Positions 1-6,348 of a stretch of DNA of 16,853 nt are shown piece by piece (positions within the stretch are counted from its first letter, which is position 1; each line of letters begins with the position of its first letter). Source of the stretch: Lachnospiraceae bacterium (GTDB lineage: Bacteria > Bacillota > Clostridia > Lachnospirales > Lachnospiraceae); NCBI GenBank assembly GCA_900771955.1, contig CAAGPW010000261.1:1-16853 (forward strand). Reading direction: 5' to 3'. Under the pieces are notes generated by a model. The model had not been told where the DNA came from. It searched no databases and worked only from the letters and a program-made list of their open reading frames with translations. The position numbers were made by a program, and so were the translations under genes.

Positions 1-1096
1 AAAGCGAGGTTGCCACAAAATTCACCCCGCCGGTCGACGGGTCCTTTACCATAACACCCTTACCGGAAGAATCTTCTGCCTTTGCAAAATATTCTTTCGG
101 AACTTTATAGAATTCTTTTTCAGTAATGGAACTGTTTGGTATCTTAAGTCCGCTCTCTTTATTCAGTAACAGCTCGATCTCAATAAAACGTTCCTGTACA
201 TAACGCACCATGGAATTATTGAGCTTCAAAACCAGATAACAGCCGTCTGAAATCTGCCGCTCCTCAAAATTCACCCACAGCTTTCTTCCATCTTCCGTAA
301 ATGCTATCTGCACCGCAGATTCGTCTGCAAGCCGTTCATAAACGTCCAGCGTAACCGGGACAACGATATACCAGGTTTCATCCGTTACCAGCTTGTACAC
401 CGGATCACCTGCGGAGACCTTATCCTTCATTTTCAGATTGTTTTTGTTATAGTCAAGTTCATTCAACATATCCGGACTAAAGGTGTCCGGCGTGACACTC
501 TCATATCCGTCCGTATAATAGGAGACAATCCCAGGAACCTGCGCATAGCCAAGATGAAAGGTATTGTTGGCCTGGGCATAGGCTGTATAATCGCCGATCG
601 CATCCAGCGCATCCAGATTCAATGCTTCCATGATCTGAGCATCTACATTTTCTTTAAATGCGTATACATTATAAAAGGAATTGTCATCATATGATTTGTG
701 GAACTCGTCAACGACTTCACCGATCTCATTCAAACTGGATTTGGACAGTTCGCTCTGCCCGGCGGATGCTGTACGGATCTGCTCCGCCACATTTCCGGTC
801 TCATCAATGGAATAAACGAGGGTATTATAGCTTGCTTTGCGGGAATCTTTTAAATAATAGTTGACATATCCGGCAGTATCTGCATAAACTACAGATTCAC
901 TCCGCAGTGCCAGTCCGTTGTAGGTATTATTTTCTGCGATCGTTCCCTGCTCAACTTCATACACAGATATATGTGTTTTTGTAAAATAACTGAATATATT
1001 AAAAAGAATATATATGAAAATAATGACAAAAATCACAACACCGATATTTAAACTGAACGGTTTTTTATAATTTACGATTTTTTTATTCTTTGACAA
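1..1096 (-). CDS. HlyD-family-like membrane fusion / adaptor protein, C-terminus cut off by the window edge
   Basis: About 365 codons are visible, with no stop before base 1, so the gene continues to the left. The protein starts MSKNKKIVNYKKPFSLNIG and has one membrane segment at residues about 18-38, giving a short cytoplasmic tail and a long outside part. Residues about 44-98 (YNGLALRSESVVYADTAGYVNYY...) resemble the first half of a biotinyl/lipoyl-like domain. A mostly helical stretch follows (about 105-215), then the second half ending near KMKDKVSAGDPVYKLVTDETWYIVV and a beta-rich part. That layout is seen in HlyD-like proteins of Clostridia. The start is TTG at 1096: no ATG or GTG is in frame after the upstream stop, and AAGGCGG (1104-1110) sits 7 bases before it. 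Its cargo and partner are unknown; in related Firmicutes such genes often lie beside division genes (from memory, not visible here). Confidence 0.75.
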   Translation of the reverse strand, partial: MSKNKKIVNYKKPFSLNIGVVIFVIIFIYILFNIFSYFTKTHISVYEVEQGTIAENNTYNGLALRSESVVYADTAGYVNYYLKDSRKASYNTLVYSIDETGNVAEQIRTASAGQSELSKSSLNEIGEVVDEFHKSYDDNSFYNVYAFKENVDAQIMEALNLDALDAIGDYTAYAQANNTFHLGYAQVPGIVSYYTDGYESVTPDTFSPDMLNELDYNKNNLKMKDKVSAGDPVYKLVTDETWYIVVPVTLDVYERLADESAVQIAFTEDGRKLWVNFEERQISDGCYLVLKLNNSMVRYVQERFIEIELLLNKESGLKIPNSSITEKEFYKVPKEYFAKAEDSSGKGVMVKDPSTGGVNFVATSL

Positions 1097-1129
1097 AACA
1101 ATACCGCCTTTATCATGAACTCTTGTCCC

Positions 1130-1158
1130 ATTTTAGCATTTTCCAAATTAGAATACAA
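1130..1158 (-). promoter_or_regulatory. Promoter for the HlyD-like gene
   Basis: On the minus strand, TTGTAT (1153-1158) is followed after exactly 17 bases by TAAAAT (1130-1135). The -10 is preceded by TGC, an extended -10 element. Transcription would start near 1123, about 27 bases before the TTG start codon. The -35 matches the sigma-A consensus at only three or four positions, but spacing and the extended -10 are good. Confidence 0.55.
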
Positions 1159-1177
1159 TGCTTTTCCCATGTATGAT
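1148..1177 (+). promoter_or_regulatory. Possible weak promoter for the DUF378 gene
   Basis: TATGAT (1172-1177) is the best -10-like hexamer upstream of the plus-strand gene. With an 18-base spacer the -35 would be TTAGAA (1148-1153), a poor match. The predicted start near 1184 lies about 37 bases before the ATG. The -10 lies between the two arms of the inverted repeat at 1161-1187, so binding there could repress it. Without the -35 match this is tentative. Confidence 0.3.
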
Positions 1178-1187
1178 TTAGGAAAAG
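1161..1187. promoter_or_regulatory. Inverted repeat, possible operator between divergent genes
   Basis: CTTTTCC (1161-1167) and GGAAAAG (1181-1187) are perfect 7-base inverted arms separated by 13 bases, so arm centres are 20 bases apart, about two helical turns. The repeat brackets the -10 candidate of the plus-strand gene. A third copy of the half-site, TTTTCC, occurs at 1139-1144, between the -10 and -35 of the minus-strand promoter. No transcription factor is recognised; a chance match cannot be excluded in this AT-rich region. Confidence 0.3.
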
Positions 1188-1220
1188 TGTGACATACTAT
1201 CCCAAAAGGAGGATACACTT

Positions 1221-1433
1221 ATGAGTTCAAAAGGATTAGATTATACGTTACTTACCTTTGTGCTTGTCGGCGCCGTCAACTGGGGATTGATCGGATTTTT
1301 CCGTTTTGATCTGGTTGCGTTCCTGTTTGGAAATATGTCATGGCTTTCCCGCATTGTCTATGGGATCGTCGGCATAAGCGGCTTATATCTGCTCAGTGCC
1401 TACGGGCGCATCCGTGCAGTAAACGAAGCATAA
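1221..1433 (+). CDS. DUF378 (YuzA-like) small membrane protein
   Basis: This 70-residue protein is the only plus-strand gene. It matches the DUF378 pattern: an N-terminal helix with the AVNWGLIGFFRFDLVAFLFG type sequence (about 18-37) and a second helix (about 42-60, SRIVYGIVGISGLYLL). Both are hydrophobic enough to span the membrane, so it should be a two-helix inner-membrane protein. AAAAGGAGG lies about 9 bases before the ATG, a near-perfect ribosome binding site, which supports the start. It stands alone, divergent from the HlyD-like gene and convergent with the small ATPase gene, with a hairpin terminator right after its stop. The family has no established function; B. subtilis YuzA is a homologue from memory. 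Family call is confident, role unknown. Confidence 0.85.
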   Translation: MSSKGLDYTLLTFVLVGAVNWGLIGFFRFDLVAFLFGNMSWLSRIVYGIVGISGLYLLSAYGRIRAVNEA

Positions 1434-1442
1434 CCGGTAAAA

Positions 1443-1475
1443 AAGGTGTCTTAGGCAGATTGCTTAAGACACCTT
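1443..1475. terminator. Two-way intrinsic terminator between convergent genes
   Basis: AAGGTGTCTTA (1443-1453) pairs with TAAGACACCTT (1465-1475). The pairing continues inward as G-T, G-C, C-G and A-T to a 3-base loop (1458-1460), giving a 15-pair stem for the plus-strand transcript. On the minus strand the G-T becomes a C-A mismatch, but the stem is followed by six T (opposite A 1439-1444), so it is a good terminator for the ATPase gene. For the DUF378 transcript the following GCTTTAT is a weaker U-tract. Confidence 0.85.
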
Positions 1476-1491
1476 GCTTTATCCGAATGCA

Positions 1492-1911
1492 TTAGAGAGA
1501 AAGAATCAGCTTTGCCCGTGCACACTCCGGCAATTCCCGTTCATCCTTTGATACACTTAAAATAAATTTCACCGAAAAAGTTTCACTGATGACATCCAGC
1601 TTTTTGATCGCATGCGTCATCTCATCATCCTTCATGGATGAAATGGTAAGGAAACTGTCAAGATACATTTCTTCTATATCACGGTTCTGAGAAATGATTC
1701 CACAGAGAAATCCCATAAATTCATCACAATTTGAGATCGGATACTCTGCCACATCGATCAGTCGGATCTTATTATCCAGTTCATACATGTGTTTTGGGCT
1801 CTTGTCCAGATATACGATGCTGCCCTTTGCGGACTTTACAGAATGATTTACCTTATCCAGTAAATGTTTTGTTTTTCCTTTTCCTTTTTCTCCGGCGATA
1901 ATTTCAATCAT
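1492..1911 (-). CDS. Small P-loop nucleotide-binding protein of unknown function
   Basis: The 139-residue protein opens with a beta strand and a clear Walker A motif, MIEIIAGEKGKGKTK (GEKGKGKT, residues 7-14, Lys13). LIDVAEYP (51-58) or EMYLDSF (81-87) could supply the Walker B acidic residue; KFILSVSKD (115-123) looks like a later core strand with a sensor-type position. No other domain, membrane helix or DNA-binding motif is visible, so it is close to a minimal P-loop fold. Similar short proteins in Clostridia are sometimes labelled 'twitching motility protein PilT', which I think is an over-annotation: none of the usual PilT Asp/His boxes is present. GGGAGGAG lies about 7 bases before the ATG. 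It has its own promoter and ends at the terminator at 1443-1475, so it is a single-gene unit. Confidence 0.8.
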   Translation of the reverse strand: MIEIIAGEKGKGKTKHLLDKVNHSVKSAKGSIVYLDKSPKHMYELDNKIRLIDVAEYPISNCDEFMGFLCGIISQNRDIEEMYLDSFLTISSMKDDEMTHAIKKLDVISETFSVKFILSVSKDERELPECARAKLILSL

Positions 1912-1985
1912 TGGTATCTCCTCCCCACATTTGTGCTTTCGTTATGTATCATATAATGAAAATGCATCTGTTTCATACAGGTCAT

Positions 1986-2014
1986 ATTATAGTATAAGCT
2001 GTCTGGAAATACAA
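1986..2014 (-). promoter_or_regulatory. Promoter for the small P-loop protein gene
   Basis: On the minus strand TTGTAT (2009-2014) and a perfect TATAAT (1986-1991) are separated by exactly 17 bases, a strong sigma-A arrangement. It lies just after the stop of the carboxypeptidase gene (2018). The predicted start near 1979 gives a leader of about 68 bases before the ATG at 1911. No strong hairpin is seen before it, so read-through from the long operon is also possible. Confidence 0.65.
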
Positions 2015-2017
2015 CGG

Positions 2018-3004
2018 TCAATTCCCGTACTGTCTTAACATCTCATTCATCAGAAGATATAAGTTATCCCGGCAATCCGCTTTTAATACAATAGAGATCA
2101 GATTCTGACCGGCCGTATTCTGACTTAACAGTACCAGACAGTATCCGGCTTCTCCTGTGGTTCCGGTCTTTCCGCCAAGTACCGTGATCCCGTCAGGCGC
2201 TGTCTCTGTGCCGGCAAGATACTTGTTTGTGGAAGTCCAGTCCTGTGAAACCGGATTTCCAGCCACGTCCGTATAATTTGCGGTATAATCGGTAGTTTTT
2301 AAGATTTCAAGGAACGTTTCATTTTGTATGGCAGCATTAAATATCAGATAGAGATCATACACGGTCGTATAATGGTCGTCATCCGGTAGACCGTTCGGGT
2401 TTACAAAATGGCTTCCGGTTGCGCCAAGTGACGCTGCTGCCGTATTCATAAGGCCGGCAAAGGTATCTGTATCTCCGGAAATATGTTCCGCGATCGCAAC
2501 CGCCGCATCATTGCCGCTTCGCATCATAAGTCCATAGAGAAGATCTCGCAGAGTGATCTGATCTCCCGCCTTCAATCCGCAGACAGAAGAATCACTTGCC
2601 ATATTTGCCGCATTCTGACTGACCGTCACAACATCATCGAGATTGCCATACTGCAGTGCCAGATAACAGGTAAGTATTTTCGTTGTACTGGCCGGATAAA
2701 GCTTTTCATATATATTTTTTGCATAAGGAATAGTGCCTGTTGCAGTGTTAAACAGCCCGGCACCTTCACATACCTGCTCATCCGTATTTTCAAGTCCGGT
2801 GTTTTCGATGCCTCCCACGCACAGATCAGTTGCAAAATAAGACTGAGTACCTCTTTCACCAGTTGAGATCAGCGCATCCGCCGTCGCAGTGCTGTAGACC
2901 GGATAAGGATTTTTAATTACCGCTGCTTTACTGCCGCAGCCCGAAGCAGTAAGCAGTGCAGCCGTCAAAAGTCCGCAAAGGACATATTTACTTATACATT
3001 TCAC
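2018..3004 (-). CDS. Serine-type D-Ala-D-Ala carboxypeptidase (S11 family), lipoprotein-like
   Basis: A low-molecular-weight penicillin-binding protein that would trim the terminal D-Ala of peptidoglycan stems outside the membrane. All three active-site motifs are present in the 328 residues: STTK (106-109, nucleophile Ser106), SGN (163-165) and KTG (279-281, in GGKTGTTGEAG). The N-terminus is a signal peptide with LLTASGC; Cys23 could be lipidated, though Ala at -3 is a less usual lipobox. It stops about 45 residues after KTG and lacks the extra beta domain and amphipathic anchor of PBP5/DacA, which fits lipid anchoring. The start is GTG (3002-3004), which gives an intact signal peptide. It overlaps the end of mgsA by 17 bases, suggesting translational coupling. 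Six Cys remain in the mature part, an unusual number. Confidence 0.88.
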   Translation of the reverse strand: MKCISKYVLCGLLTAALLTASGCGSKAAVIKNPYPVYSTATADALISTGERGTQSYFATDLCVGGIENTGLENTDEQVCEGAGLFNTATGTIPYAKNIYEKLYPASTTKILTCYLALQYGNLDDVVTVSQNAANMASDSSVCGLKAGDQITLRDLLYGLMMRSGNDAAVAIAEHISGDTDTFAGLMNTAAASLGATGSHFVNPNGLPDDDHYTTVYDLYLIFNAAIQNETFLEILKTTDYTANYTDVAGNPVSQDWTSTNKYLAGTETAPDGITVLGGKTGTTGEAGYCLVLLSQNTAGQNLISIVLKADCRDNLYLLMNEMLRQYGN

Positions 3005-3383
3005 GCCACTCTAAATCTCCTCTGTCTAATGACTTGATCAGAAGTTCTGCCGTAGCGAGATTAGTCGCAAGCGGAATGTTGTGGACGTCACAAAGGCGTA
3101 CAACGCTGTTTACATCCGGTTCATGGGACTTCGGTGTCAGCGGATCGCGCAAAAAGATCACCAGATCGATCTCATTGTGCTCGATCTGGGCGCCCAGCTG
3201 CTGTGCGCCGCCAAGATGTCCAGCCAGATATTTATGAACGTTTAAGTTTGCAACCTCCTCGATCAGTCTTCCGGTCGTTCCGGTTGCGAACAGTTCGTTT
3301 TTACATAAAATACCGCGATATGCGATACAGAAATTCTGCATCAGTTTTTTCTTTGAATCATGTGCAATCAAGCCTATATTCAT
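2988..3383 (-). CDS. mgsA: Methylglyoxal synthase family protein with the catalytic Asp replaced by Ala
   Basis: Methylglyoxal synthase turns dihydroxyacetone phosphate into methylglyoxal and phosphate. The 131-residue protein has the fold's marks: MNIGLIAHDSKKK with His8-Asp9, the phosphate-binding ATGTTG (33-38), IDLVIFLRDPL with Asp80, HEPDV with His87 and Asp90, and NIPLATNLATAE. In E. coli these correspond to His19, Asp91, His98 and Asp101. However, the catalytic-base motif GGDQQ (E. coli Asp71) reads GGAQQ here, with Ala60 coded by GCA. The protein may therefore be inactive or only ligand-binding, like MGS-like regulatory domains. ATG at 3383 is preferred over ATG at 3428 because the latter overlaps rodA, the family starts at this point, and GGGGG lies about 9 bases before it. 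Family certain; activity doubtful. Confidence 0.9.
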   Translation of the reverse strand: MNIGLIAHDSKKKLMQNFCIAYRGILCKNELFATGTTGRLIEEVANLNVHKYLAGHLGGAQQLGAQIEHNEIDLVIFLRDPLTPKSHEPDVNSVVRLCDVHNIPLATNLATAELLIKSLDRGDLEWREMYK

Positions 3384-3399
3384 GATGTGTTTCCCCCAT

Positions 3400-4503
3400 T
3401 CAATATTTTTTCGGTTGAAGCCCGACATTTAAGACCAGTCCAATGCCGATATATAAGGTAGTTAACGACGTCAGACCATAGCTGACGAACGGAAGCGGCA
3501 AACCGGTATTCGGCATCAACCCTGTGACCACACAAATATTTACAAATGCCTGAAATCCGATCAGGGATGCCATTCCGCAGGCAATCAGCCGTCCTGACAG
3601 ATCTTTTGCCTTTCTTGCGATCAGAATACATTCAATAACGATCAAAAACAAAAGAATCACGATAAGCGCCGCTCCTACAAATCCAAGCTCCTCTCCAGCT
3701 ACCGCAAAGATAAAATCAGTCTGCGGTTCGGAAATAAAATTGCCGTTTTTTACAGACGCTATATCATTGTTGTTAAGTCCCTTGCCCCAGAGTCTTCCGG
3801 AGCCGATCGCCATGATCGAGTTCTGCTGCTGGTAGGCATCGTCCGCATAGGCTTTTGGATTCAGCCATGCCATGATCCGCTTATACTGGTATTCATCCAA
3901 TATCTTCTGCCCCGGCTGAAGGATCAGGCTTAAAAATATGATCGCAGACGGAACAGAAACCGCAAGGACTCCCAATACTATTTTATAACTTAATCCAGCA
4001 ATAAACAAGAGGGATACAAAAATTAATGCCGTTACGATCGTTGTGGAAAGATCCGGCTGCTTCAAAACAAGAATCAGCGGAACTCCGACCAGAACAAAAG
4101 AAGCAAACAGCACTTTTATGGTATTGAGCGTCTCCTGGTATTTCATAAAAAAATACGCAAAAAACAGAATGATAATAATTTTTGACAGCTCGGACGGCTG
4201 AAAACGTATCCCTGCAATTGATACCCAGCGGGTCGCTCCATTTGCATCACTGCCCATTACCTCTACCAGCGCCAGAAGCGCAATATTCAAAAAATAGAAC
4301 AGCCAGCTGAAACGCAGGATAAAACTGTAATCTACAAGAGATACAAATGCCATAACCGCAAGGCCCAAAAACAGCCCGAGGATCTGTGTCTTTTGTACCG
4401 AAGCCTTTGCACTGCCAATCACCAGAATACCGATCACCGACAATGTCAGTACATAAAATACCAGGCGAAAATGATAATTTCTTATACTATATTGTTTTAA
4501 CAT
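3400..4503 (-). CDS. rodA: RodA, SEDS-family peptidoglycan glycosyltransferase
   Basis: A multi-pass membrane enzyme that polymerises lipid II into glycan strands for side-wall growth, working with a class B PBP (here PBP2 at 6349-9207). The 367 residues hold about ten membrane segments and the SEDS marks: NGATRWVSIAGIRFQPSELSK (start about 88), KQPDLST (148-154), EPQTDFIFAVAGEELGF with Asp263 matching the catalytic Asp (B. subtilis RodA Asp280), and GLPLPFVSYG (334-343). The last motif then reads LTS where the family usually has GSS. Being next to PBP2 and the mre genes, and not in a dcw cluster, favours RodA over FtsW. AGGAAATTGCG precedes the ATG. The gap from minE is 24 bases; the gap to mgsA is 16. 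Confidence 0.93.
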   Translation of the reverse strand: MLKQYSIRNYHFRLVFYVLTLSVIGILVIGSAKASVQKTQILGLFLGLAVMAFVSLVDYSFILRFSWLFYFLNIALLALVEVMGSDANGATRWVSIAGIRFQPSELSKIIIILFFAYFFMKYQETLNTIKVLFASFVLVGVPLILVLKQPDLSTTIVTALIFVSLLFIAGLSYKIVLGVLAVSVPSAIIFLSLILQPGQKILDEYQYKRIMAWLNPKAYADDAYQQQNSIMAIGSGRLWGKGLNNNDIASVKNGNFISEPQTDFIFAVAGEELGFVGAALIVILLFLIVIECILIARKAKDLSGRLIACGMASLIGFQAFVNICVVTGLMPNTGLPLPFVSYGLTSLTTLYIGIGLVLNVGLQPKKY

Positions 4504-4527
4504 CGCAATTTCCTAATCATAGTCCGG

Positions 4528-4803
4528 TTAGTTTCCGGAATGTTTTAAATCCTTGATCGGGATGTTGGCGTAAAGTGCCGGAACACTGCCGTTGTTTCCA
4601 TCCGATTCTGTCTGGGTGATCTGAATATCAAGCCCTTCCGCATCTATTTCCATATATTTGGAAATGACCTGGATAATATCATTTTTGATCATTTCCATGA
4701 CATCCGGAGAACAGTCTGCACGGTCTGAAATAAGAAGCAGCTTCAGACGGTCTTTTGCAACGTCACCGGAACTCTTTTTCTTAAAGAAATCCATGAATCC
4801 CAT
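4528..4803 (-). CDS. minE: MinE, topological specificity factor of septum placement
   Basis: MinE stimulates MinD ATPase at the membrane and makes the MinCD pattern move so that division is blocked except at mid-cell. The 91-residue protein matches family length. It begins with an amphipathic membrane-binding segment, MGFMDFFKKK (1-10). The anti-MinCD region DRLKLLLISDRA (18-29) follows, which refolds from strand to helix on contact with MinD. The C-terminal dimerisation half (about 33-85) includes MEMIKNDIIQVISKY and the strands DIQITQ and ALYANIPI. AAGGGGG lies about 9 bases before the ATG, and the gap from minD is only 12 bases. Having a genuine MinE indicates the MinCDE oscillator type of system rather than MinCD with DivIVA/MinJ. 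Confidence 0.93.
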   Translation of the reverse strand: MGFMDFFKKKSSGDVAKDRLKLLLISDRADCSPDVMEMIKNDIIQVISKYMEIDAEGLDIQITQTESDGNNGSVPALYANIPIKDLKHSGN

Positions 4804-4815
4804 GTTTGTTCCCCC

Positions 4816-5610
4816 TTAATTTTTCTTAAATAAACCTACGAATTTTGTCCAGACACCATTCTTGGATTCCAGATCCAGAAGCGGAACATCCTCCCCCATA
4901 ATGCGGTGGCAGATATTTTCATAGGCCTGTCCTGCCAGTGAATTGTGGTTTCCGACGAGCGGCTCACCCTGGTTCGTGGAGATGACGATCTGCTCATCAT
5001 CCGGCACTGCACCGATCAGGTCAATAGCAAGGATCTCCTGTACATCTTCGATCGACATCATGTCTCCGCGTTTTACCATGTCCATACGCAGACGGTTTAC
5101 GATAAGTTCCGTCTTTTTAATCTCATGCGCCTCTAAGAGTCCAATAATGCGGTCTGCATCACGGATTGCAGATACTTCCGGTGTTGTAACGATAAGTGCG
5201 CGGTCTGCCCCGGCGATCGCATTCTGGAATCCCTGTTCGATTCCTGCCGGACAGTCAAGCAGTATGTAGTCAAATTCTTCACGCAGCTCGTCCACCAGTT
5301 TTTTCATCTGCTCCGGATTTACGGATGTTTTGTCTCTGGTCTGCGCAGACGGAAGCAAAAAGAGGTTCGGATATTTTTTATCCTTGATCAGTGCCTGCTT
5401 AATACGGCAGTTGCCCTCTACAACATCTACCAGATTATACACGATACGGTTTTCCAGTCCCATGACCACGTCAAGATTACGAAGTCCGATATCGGTATCG
5501 ATCAGTACAACTTTTTTGTTTAACTGCGCAAGACCGGTACCCACATTCGCAGTAGTAGTTGTTTTTCCTACGCCGCCTTTTCCTGATGTAATAACAATTA
5601 CTTCACTCAT
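4816..5610 (-). CDS. minD: MinD, septum-site ATPase
   Basis: A ParA/MinD-type ATPase that dimerises on the membrane with ATP and recruits MinC; MinE releases it. In the 264-residue form the deviant Walker A is SGKGGVGKTTTT (9-20, signature Lys11 and Lys16). DTDIGLRNLDVVMGLE (38-53) carries switch I, and LLDCPAGIE (117-125, Asp119) is Walker B. The last residues GVWTKFVGLFKKN (252-264) form the amphipathic membrane-targeting helix. The start is ATG 5610, not the in-frame ATG at 5634: AGGAGG (5619-5624) lies 8 bases before 5610 and MSEVIVITSGKGG is the usual family start. The eight extra residues in the longer form (MKIQEDIS) are unlike the family. The gap from minC is 41 bases. Confidence 0.95.
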   Translation of the reverse strand: MSEVIVITSGKGGVGKTTTTANVGTGLAQLNKKVVLIDTDIGLRNLDVVMGLENRIVYNLVDVVEGNCRIKQALIKDKKYPNLFLLPSAQTRDKTSVNPEQMKKLVDELREEFDYILLDCPAGIEQGFQNAIAGADRALIVTTPEVSAIRDADRIIGLLEAHEIKKTELIVNRLRMDMVKRGDMMSIEDVQEILAIDLIGAVPDDEQIVISTNQGEPLVGNHNSLAGQAYENICHRIMGEDVPLLDLESKNGVWTKFVGLFKKN

Positions 5611-5618
5611 TGAAATAT

Positions 5619-5624
5619 CCTCCT
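5619..5624 (-). promoter_or_regulatory. Ribosome binding site that sets the minD start
   Basis: A perfect AGGAGG on the minus strand lies 8 bases upstream of ATG 5610 and inside the longer reading frame that would begin at 5634. It argues that translation starts at 5610. Confidence 0.8.
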
Positions 5625-5651
5625 GAATTTTCATTTCTTTCTATGATGATT

Positions 5652-6329
5652 TTATATGCTGTTTAATAACCCCTTGGTAATGGGTTCAATTAAAATATTT
5701 CCGTCGGAAACCAGTGCGATCTGCGGGTCCATGGCCCGCTTGCGATTCCTGATCGCTTCCCATGGCCCGCGGTCTGCACTTCTGCCAATAACGCTTCCGA
5801 TCTTGATCTGCACCGGGTCCATATCAAGTGCCGTGACAAAACAACTTTCGTCACCTGCTGCTCCTGCATAGGCATTTCCTTTTAAAGAGCCCAGTATCAC
5901 AATATTTCCCTTTGCAATGATCTTAGCGCCCGGATTTACATCTCCGATAATGACAATACTGGTATCACATTTTAATACCTGTCCGGAACGGAGTGTCCCC
6001 TTATAAAATTCTCCGGTATTATCCGCGACATCCTGATAATAGCTGTCAATTTTTTCCTTATACATCTGCTCGCGCATCTCGTCCTGATCTACAATGCAGA
6101 TCACATGAATGGATGTATTTTTTGTGATCAGATCCAATATGGAAAATTCTTCTTCCTGTGAAAGCTTACGTCCTTCGAAGGAAATTGCAATACTTGCATT
6201 CTTAAAAAACTTTTCAGATTCCCGGAACTTATCAAGGATTGCCTCTTCTAACTGATCAAAGGGCATATCCGCATCCAGGATCAGATTGATTCCATATCGG
6301 TTACTTTTTAAAATTACCGGTTGCGACAT
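5652..6329 (-). CDS. minC: MinC, septum-formation inhibitor
   Basis: MinC blocks FtsZ polymers away from mid-cell and is carried to the membrane by MinD. The 225 residues split into an N-terminal FtsZ-acting domain (about 1-95, start MSQPVILKSNRYGINLILD) and a C-terminal beta-helix. LRSGQV includes RSGQ (114-117), the conserved MinD-contact motif. The repeating turns DTSIVIIGDVNPGAKIIAKG and GNIVILGSLKGNAYAGAAGD (141-160) are the clearest MinC marks. Compared with E. coli there is an extra loop around 184-203 (SADRGPWEAIRNRKRAMDP). GGAAGG lies about 10 bases before the ATG. It is the first of minC-minD-minE, 19 bases after the PBP2 stop. Confidence 0.93.
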   Translation of the reverse strand: MSQPVILKSNRYGINLILDADMPFDQLEEAILDKFRESEKFFKNASIAISFEGRKLSQEEEFSILDLITKNTSIHVICIVDQDEMREQMYKEKIDSYYQDVADNTGEFYKGTLRSGQVLKCDTSIVIIGDVNPGAKIIAKGNIVILGSLKGNAYAGAAGDESCFVTALDMDPVQIKIGSVIGRSADRGPWEAIRNRKRAMDPQIALVSDGNILIEPITKGLLNSI

Positions 6330-6348
6330 TTCCTAAAGCCTTCCTTTC

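Noticed and set aside
658..864. Short plus-strand open frame
   Set aside because: It lies opposite the HlyD-like gene, with no recognisable protein features or ribosome binding site.
5611..5634. Eight-residue longer minD beginning at ATG 5634
   Set aside because: The perfect AGGAGG lies inside this stretch, 8 bases before ATG 5610, and the family begins at MSEVIVITSGKGG.
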